A stretch of 64,000 nucleotides of DNA, taken from contig NZ_CANMFC010000001.1 in NCBI RefSeq assembly GCF_947497025.1, positions 372,001 through 436,000 on the forward strand. Reading direction: 5' to 3'. Below, piece after piece: positions 59,206-64,000 of this stretch. A program made the position numbers and the translations under genes. Source of the DNA: an uncultured Kushneria sp. GTDB taxonomy: Bacteria > Pseudomonadota > Gammaproteobacteria > Pseudomonadales > Halomonadaceae. Under the pieces are notes generated by a model. The model saw nothing but the letters and a program-made list of their open reading frames with translations, was not told the DNA's origin and did no database searches. How positions within the stretch are numbered: position 1 is the stretch's first letter; every line of letters begins with the position of its first letter.

Positions 59206-59394
59206 CTATTCCTCCTCGTCCCATTCATCCCAGCCATCGATCAGATCACGCTCGAGTCGACGCTCTTCCAGCAGCGTTTCAACACGCCGGCGCGCGCAGA
59301 TCTCGCCCTTTTTGGGACGTGCATTGGGTGTCCAGGTATCATCGTTGACGGCTTCAAGCTCATCGGGTGCTTCATCAAACAGCTCGGTACTCAT
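59206..59394 (-). CDS. PA3496-like small acidic protein
   Basis: 62 residues, acidic. The pattern RRRVETLLEERRLERDLIDG then WDEWDEEE matches the PA3496 family of putative envelope-integrity proteins. The ATG at 59394 has GAGGGC upstream. Function unknown. Confidence 0.72.
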   Translation of the reverse strand: MSTELFDEAPDELEAVNDDTWTPNARPKKGEICARRRVETLLEERRLERDLIDGWDEWDEEE

Positions 59395-59499
59395 GGTGGC
59401 TGCCCTCAGCTGCAAAAAAGGCTATATAGCGCCCTTTAAGACCTCAGGCAAGCGGTTTTTGTGTACTCGGGGCATCGACGATCAGCGATGGGATCAACG

Positions 59500-59535
59500 G
59501 GGAAGAAAGGCAGTCGAGCCCGCCGGTGGCGGGCT
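59500..59535 (-). terminator. Possible terminator of LOV gene
   Basis: Eight-bp stem AGCCCGCC with GGCGGGCT (59517-59524, 59528-59535) and a GGT loop, followed on the minus strand by CTGCCTTTCTTCC. Confidence 0.5.
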
Positions 59536-59571
59536 TCTGGTCAGGTCACTGACAGGGAGTAGCAAGATAGC

Positions 59572-60009
59572 TCAAGACATCTCTTCGACGCGGGCGCGCA
59601 GACGCTCAAGCTCCTGCTGTGATTCTACCAGGCTGGTCACATCCTTCTGGACCCCGATAAAGTACAGCAGCTGATCTTCTTCATCATGCACGGGCGTGAT
59701 GGAAAGTTCGTTCCAGAACAGCGAGCTGTCCTTTTTATAGTTGCGAATGATTTCACGACAGGCCTGGCCTTCCTTGAGGGCATCACGAATGCGGTCAAGA
59801 CCGGGCTGCTGGTTATCGCCATTTTGCAAAAAGCGGCAGTCGCGATAGAGAATCTCATCAGCGCTGTAGCCTGTCAGCCCTTCGAACCCGCTGTTGACGT
59901 AGATCAGGATATTTTCGTTGCCTTCCTGTTCCGCCACGACAATGCCGTCTCCCGAGGCATTGACGACTCGTTCGAGCAGCTCGGGGCTGATCATCCGCGG
60001 TGTTTGCAT
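59572..60009 (-). CDS. Short LOV blue-light photoreceptor
   Basis: 145 residues, a lone LOV domain with a short C-terminal helix and no effector domain. The photo-adduct Cys is Cys58 in RDCRFLQNG; other LOV residues are present: NYKKDSSLFWNEL (Asn and Asn of the flavin site) and YFIGVQKDV (Gln). It closely resembles the short LOV proteins of Pseudomonas putida (PpSB1-LOV and PpSB2-LOV), which are dimeric photoreceptors of unknown signalling partner. GAGGAAG eight bases before the ATG supports the start. Confidence 0.92.
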   Translation of the reverse strand: MQTPRMISPELLERVVNASGDGIVVAEQEGNENILIYVNSGFEGLTGYSADEILYRDCRFLQNGDNQQPGLDRIRDALKEGQACREIIRNYKKDSSLFWNELSITPVHDEEDQLLYFIGVQKDVTSLVESQQELERLRARVEEMS

Positions 60010-60269
60010 GATCGATGCTTCCTCAAATGAAAATGCTGCCCTGACATGCAGGTAGCCGTTTTTCGGTCATGAAAGATAGGCTTGCATGATATGAAGTCCA
60101 GCGGATGCGATGCCAGCATAATGAGTAGTAAAAACGCATTGCCCCCATGCCTTCATTAAATTATCTAATGGGTGGCCGGTTTTTTAAGTACCTCTGTTGC
60201 ATGATGTAACCTCATGGTCCTGACCGGAAAGCCGGTATCGGCCCGGCGCCTCTTCTCAAGGAGTTGTTC

Positions 60270-60554
60270 ATGAAAGTCACCATCCATTACTGCACCCAGT
60301 GTCAGTGGCTGCTGCGCGCCGGATGGTACGCGCAGGAGCTGTTGTCCACCTTTGGCGAGAGTCTCGAACAGGTCGCGCTGGCCCCCGGCCATGGCGGCCA
60401 TTTCGAGATCGTGATTACCTCGGGAGAGCAGGGCACAGCCGAAGTGCTCTGGGAGCGCAAGCGCGACGGCGGTTTTCCCGACATCAAGGAGCTCAAGCGG
60501 CGCGTGCGCGACCGGCTCGATCCCGAGCGCGATCTGGGCCATATCGATCGCTGA
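60270..60554 (+). CDS. SelW/Rdx family thioredoxin-fold protein
   Basis: 94 residues. CTQC at residues 8-11 (CxxC, both Cys rather than Sec) near a strand KVTIHY, then GHGGHFEIVI and GGFPDIKELKRRVRDRL, all SelT/SelW/Rdx features. AAGGAG at 60258-60263 marks the ATG. A small cytosolic redox protein, biochemical role unclear. Confidence 0.9.
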   Translation: MKVTIHYCTQCQWLLRAGWYAQELLSTFGESLEQVALAPGHGGHFEIVITSGEQGTAEVLWERKRDGGFPDIKELKRRVRDRLDPERDLGHIDR

Positions 60555-60596
60555 GCCGATCAGGCGCCACCGCTCAGGGGACTGCCACCAAAAGGA

Positions 60597-61577
60597 CTAC
60601 CACCAGCGCCATTTTTTCAAAAGGCCCATGACACCGGCGCCGACCAGCATCGACAGCACCACGACCACGGCAAAGCCGGCCGGACTGTCGGCGCCGGGAA
60701 TACCGCCAACGTTGATGCCCAAAAGGCCGGTCAAAAAGGTCAGAGGCAGGAACACGGCCGTAATGATGGACAGCAGGTACATGCGCTCGTTGAGCCGCTC
60801 GTTATGCGAGTTCCAGATCTGCTCCTGCAGAATCAGGGCGCGCTCCTGCATGGCGCGAAAGTCCTCGACATAGCGAAAGAGCTGGTTGGCGGCCTCCCGC
60901 AGCCACAGTCGCGCGGTCTCATCGAAGATCTTGTCCTCGGCCAGGCGCGTCAGACAGTGGTACTGAGGTTCCATGAAACGGCGCAGCGTGATCAGGGGCT
61001 GGCGGATATCGGTCAGATCCTCGTTGGTAATGGCAGCGGCTTCCCTGAGGGTCTGACGCTCTTCCAGCTCGCCCAGGGCATCATCAAGCTGATGGGTCAG
61101 GTCGCCGACGCGGTCGACCAGCGTATCGGCCATGCCGGCCATCAGTTCGCCCACATTGCGAGCGCCTTCGCCGGCGTCAAGATAGGCGCGTACCCGCGTA
61201 ATCGACTGCAGCGGTCGCCGGCGCACGGTGATCAATCGATTCTCGGTCAGCCAGACCCGCAGCGAAATCAGATCATCCGGATCAGCGCCCGGGTTCAGGT
61301 TAATCCCCCGCAGGGTGGTGATCCTTCCGCCCTTGAACACTGCCACGCGCGGGCGGGTATCTTCTTCCGTCAGCGCCTCGATGATGTCGTCATCAAGCTC
61401 GGCGATGGTGCCGAGAAAGTGGTCGACATCCTTGTGGGTAAAGTCCAGATGCATCCAGAGCTGTGCCTCGTCGTGGTGCCAGGCACGAGAGAGTGCCTCC
61501 GGATCCAGCGGCGTACCGCTGCCCTGGCCATCCAGACGATAGGCCACCACAAAGGAGGAAGGAGAAGCAGAGGACAT
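60597..61577 (-). CDS. zntB: Zinc transporter ZntB (CorA superfamily)
   Basis: 326 residues. A large cytosolic N-terminal domain (about 1-260) followed by two TM helices (LLSIITAVFLPLTFLTGLLG and AGFAVVVVLSMLVGAGVMGL). The loop after TM1 is GINVGGIPG, as in ZntB, rather than the GMN of CorA. Functions as a proton-coupled Zn2+ transporter in E. coli. Confidence 0.92.
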   Translation of the reverse strand: MSSASPSSFVVAYRLDGQGSGTPLDPEALSRAWHHDEAQLWMHLDFTHKDVDHFLGTIAELDDDIIEALTEEDTRPRVAVFKGGRITTLRGINLNPGADPDDLISLRVWLTENRLITVRRRPLQSITRVRAYLDAGEGARNVGELMAGMADTLVDRVGDLTHQLDDALGELEERQTLREAAAITNEDLTDIRQPLITLRRFMEPQYHCLTRLAEDKIFDETARLWLREAANQLFRYVEDFRAMQERALILQEQIWNSHNERLNERMYLLSIITAVFLPLTFLTGLLGINVGGIPGADSPAGFAVVVVLSMLVGAGVMGLLKKWRWW

Positions 61578-61663
61578 GTCAGGGGTTCCACCGTGCGTCG
61601 AAGAAAAGGGATATGGCGGCCGGGCCGCCGTGTTTGAATCCGTACCGGTTATTGAATCAGTAC

Positions 61664-62344
61664 TTAAGGGCGGCTGGCCTGCTTGGTATCGCCTGGCGAT
61701 GCTTCATCGAGCATCGATGCCACGGTCGGCCAGATATTATCGAGCATGAGGGGCTGACCCTTCGCGTTGGGATGAATGCGATCGTCCTGCATCAGCTCAT
61801 CGTTGAGCGCCACGCCATCAAGGATAAAGGGCACCAGCGGCACATCGTAACGCCCGGCAAGCGTTGGGAAAACGTTGGCAAAGGCCTTCGTGTAGGTCTG
61901 TCCATAGTTGGGGGGAATCAGAATGCCCAGCAGGGCAACGCGAGCGCCACTGGCCTGGCTCTTCTCGATCATTTGCGCCAGGTTGTCCTGCATGCGCTCG
62001 GGTGGCAGTCCCTGTAGGCCATCATTGCCCCCCAGTTCCAGCAGCACGATATCGGGATGGTGTGTCTCGAGTGCCTCCGGCAGCCGCTCAAGGCCGGCCG
62101 CCGTCGTGTCACCGCTGATACTGGCGTTGATCACCGTATGCTGTCCCGGGGCCTCGGCTTCCAGCCGGTTTTGCAGCAGATTGACCCAGCCCTCGTCACG
62201 ATCGATACCGCGGGCGGCACTGAGACTGTCGCCGACCACCAGCAGCGTTTCGGCATGAACCGGCTGCAGCGCCGCTGTCAGCACAACCGCCAGCATCATC
62301 AGCATGCGCCGGGCACGCGAGCCCGCGCGGCGTGAAACATTCAT
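61664..62344 (-). CDS. tesA: Arylesterase / lysophospholipase TesA
   Basis: 226 residues with signal peptide (RRMLMMLAVVLTAALQPVHA). SGNH hydrolase: block I VVGDSLSAARGI (Ser nucleophile), Gly in block II (SGDTTAAGL), Asn in block III (LELGGNDGLQG), and Asp/His in block V (QDDRIHPNAKGQ). Periplasmic thioesterase/lysophospholipase. The start is divergent from the ABC gene; a TTG at 62362 would overlap it. Confidence 0.93.
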   Translation of the reverse strand: MNVSRRAGSRARRMLMMLAVVLTAALQPVHAETLLVVGDSLSAARGIDRDEGWVNLLQNRLEAEAPGQHTVINASISGDTTAAGLERLPEALETHHPDIVLLELGGNDGLQGLPPERMQDNLAQMIEKSQASGARVALLGILIPPNYGQTYTKAFANVFPTLAGRYDVPLVPFILDGVALNDELMQDDRIHPNAKGQPLMLDNIWPTVASMLDEASPGDTKQASRP

Positions 62345-62363
62345 CCAATTCAGGTAGCGCAAG

Positions 62364-63191
62364 ATGTCGACTCCAGAAACCAGAAAACAGGACGTTGAGC
62401 ACCCCGGTCAGGATGATAGCCAGCGGGATGAACAGGAGGGTCATGCACGAAGCGCACGCCCACAGGATAGAACAACGATCCTGATGGCGCGCCAGCTTGA
62501 AAAGACCGTCGGCAGCGGATCAAGCGCCATCACCATCCTCAAGGCGCTGGATCTGGAGATCCACGCCGGTGAAAGCGTGGCGATCGTGGGCAGCTCGGGG
62601 TCGGGAAAATCCACGCTGCTGGCCTTGCTGGCCGGGCTGGATACGCTCACTCACGGCGAGCTTGCCCTGTTTGGCGAGCCGCTGTCCTCGCTGGATGAAG
62701 ACGGCCGCGCGCGTCTGCGGGCCGGGCAGGTCGGATTCGTGTTTCAGAACTTTCAGCTGCTGCCGACGCTGACGGCGCTGGAAAACGTGCTGCTGCCGCT
62801 GGAGTTGAGTGAGAGCAGCGTCGATGCCCGTCAGGCACAGCAGTGGCTGGCGCGGGTGGGGCTTGAGGCACGCGTGCAACATCTGCCCAAACAGCTCTCG
62901 GGTGGGGAGCAGCAGCGGGTCGCGATTGCCCGCGCCTTTGTCACCCGTCCGGCGCTGGTATTTGCCGATGAGCCGACCGGCAATCTTGATCGTGCCACGG
63001 GCGACCGAATAGCGGATCTGCTCTTTACGCTCAACCGTGAATCCGGCACGACCCTGGTGCTGGTCACCCATGATCCACAGCTGGCGGCGCGCTGTGATCG
63101 TACCCTGATCCTTGATGAAGGGCGGTTGCACGCGCATGGCGATAGCACTGCTGCATCACACCATGAACCTGACGGAGTCGATCACCGATGA
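62364..63191 (+). CDS. ybbA: ABC transporter ATP-binding protein (YbbA-like)
   Basis: 275 residues. Walker A GSSGSGKSTLL, signature LSGGEQQRVAIARAF, Walker B LVFADEPTGNLD, and THDPQLAARCD. MacB/LolD-type ATPase. The first 40 residues are a low-complexity acidic/Gln-rich extension; an internal ATG at 62484 may be the true start, giving 235 residues, the usual YbbA size. Stop overlaps the permease start (ATGA). Next to tesA, as in E. coli ybbAP-tesA. Confidence 0.92.
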   Translation: MSTPETRKQDVEHPGQDDSQRDEQEGHARSARPQDRTTILMARQLEKTVGSGSSAITILKALDLEIHAGESVAIVGSSGSGKSTLLALLAGLDTLTHGELALFGEPLSSLDEDGRARLRAGQVGFVFQNFQLLPTLTALENVLLPLELSESSVDARQAQQWLARVGLEARVQHLPKQLSGGEQQRVAIARAFVTRPALVFADEPTGNLDRATGDRIADLLFTLNRESGTTLVLVTHDPQLAARCDRTLILDEGRLHAHGDSTAASHHEPDGVDHR

Positions 63192-64000
63192 CTGCCCGCT
63201 CGACCCCTGATGCGAGACCCTCGACACGCCACCCATCATCCGGGGTTGCCCATACACTGCAGCTGGGGTGGGCGGGGCTCAGGCGTGACCTGCGCGCCGC
63301 GGATGTCCGCGCGCTCTTTCTGGCACTGGTGCTGGCGGTGGCAGCCACCACCATGATCGGCTTTTTTTTGGATCGCATCGGCAGCGCGCTGGAGCGTCAA
63401 TCCGGCCAGCTGCTGGGGGGTGATCTGGTCCTGGTGCAGGGCAACCCATTCGATACGCAGGTGCTTGATACGCTGGAAGACGCCGGGATGACCACGGCGC
63501 GACAGGTCAATACGGTCTCGATGGCCGGGTTTGATGACCGTTTTCAGCTGGCAAGCCTCAAGGGCGTGGCACCGGCCTACCCGCTGTACGGCAGCTTTCA
63601 GGTCGACTTTGGCGATGGGGCCGAGACCACCACCCAATTGCCCGAGCGACACACTATCTGGGTCGAGCCGCGGCTGGGCACGGCGCTCGGCCTGACGCTG
63701 GGAGATTCCATCACGCTGGGAGACGAGCCGTTTCGGGTCAGCGGCTGGATACTGGAGGAGCCGGATCATGATGTGGGCCTTGCCAGCTTCAACCCGCGCA
63801 TCATGATCAATCTGCCTGATCTCGAGCGTTCGGGACTCATTGCGCCCGGCGCTCGCCTGACCTGGCGGCTGCTGGCGGCCGGCCCACCGGAGGCCGTACG
63901 TTCGCTGGATGACCAGCTCGAGACCTGGCAGGACCGCGGCATTCGCGTGATCGATGTGCGCAAGGACAGCCCGCGCATCGGTCGGGCGCTGGAACGCTCC
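63188..64000 (+). CDS. ybbP: ABC transporter permease (YbbP/FtsX-like), 3' end outside window
   Basis: The ATG at 63188 overlaps the ybbA stop. The reading frame stays open to the right edge (271 codons visible). It shows an N-terminal TM helix after a basic stretch (ALFLALVLAVAATTMIGFFL) and then a MacB-like periplasmic domain (LLGGDLVLVQGNPFDTQVLD, VEPRLGTALGLTLGDSITLG). Completes the ybbA-ybbP pair; in E. coli it may extract lipids or lipoproteins from the membrane, but this is not established. Confidence 0.88.
   Translation, partial: MTARSTPDARPSTRHPSSGVAHTLQLGWAGLRRDLRAADVRALFLALVLAVAATTMIGFFLDRIGSALERQSGQLLGGDLVLVQGNPFDTQVLDTLEDAGMTTARQVNTVSMAGFDDRFQLASLKGVAPAYPLYGSFQVDFGDGAETTTQLPERHTIWVEPRLGTALGLTLGDSITLGDEPFRVSGWILEEPDHDVGLASFNPRIMINLPDLERSGLIAPGARLTWRLLAAGPPEAVRSLDDQLETWQDRGIRVIDVRKDSPRIGRALERS

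Overview
The window comes from a high-GC gammaproteobacterium. The surE-nlpD-rpoS block, ftsB-ispD-ispF-truD, EttA, ZntB, AbgTAB and the treY/DUF2934/glgX/glgE/treS/glgB cluster together suggest a halotolerant member of the Halomonadaceae (Halomonas/Kushneria-like). The family assignment is an inference from gene content; no rRNA is present.

Left part (1-13.2 kb): one co-directional alpha-glucan/trehalose operon, treY (5' end cut by the window edge), a DUF2934 protein with a histone-like tail, glgX, glgE, a treS-maltokinase fusion and glgB. Together they interconvert trehalose, maltose-1-phosphate and branched glucan. It is followed by 16-bp tandem repeats and a hairpin. From 13.4 to 19.1 kb there is a run of small stress-type genes: a PRC-barrel protein, DUF3140, DUF2945, a YihY membrane protein, an unknown two-TM protein, a glutaredoxin-like protein, two CsbD proteins with matching sigma-S-like promoters, and a parvulin.

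19-30 kb: adenine deaminase, an AEC carrier, an unknown propeller-like protein, a second glutaredoxin-like protein, then the thiamin locus. thiC has a complete TPP riboswitch. Between it and tenA lies an AT-rich segment of about 1.5 kb carrying a membrane-anchored protein with a DnaQ-like residue pattern. The far side of this segment is bordered by a decayed second copy of the TPP riboswitch.

30-45 kb: pirin, a DUF4870-like protein, and an abgT-abgA-abgB operon. abgB is broken by a 242-bp tandem duplication whose removal restores a 492-codon frame. Next come yajQ, an LpxL-type acyltransferase, an OafA-type O-acyltransferase with a SGNH domain, an MFS transporter, and a three-gene envelope-signalling operon: an outer-membrane barrel (frameshifted), a periplasmic PstS-like protein and a HAMP-PAS-GGDEF cyclase. 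A 2OG oxygenase and two Nudix genes follow.

46-64 kb: conserved housekeeping blocks: ftsB-ispD-ispF-truD, then surE-DUF368-nlpD-rpoS (DUF368 sits where pcm usually is), tolC, alr, a second LpxL-type acyltransferase, ettA, a PA3496-like protein, a short LOV photoreceptor, a SelW-like protein, zntB, tesA, and an ABC ATPase/permease pair (ybbA and a permease cut by the right edge). No rRNA, tRNA, CRISPR array or intact insertion sequence was recognised.
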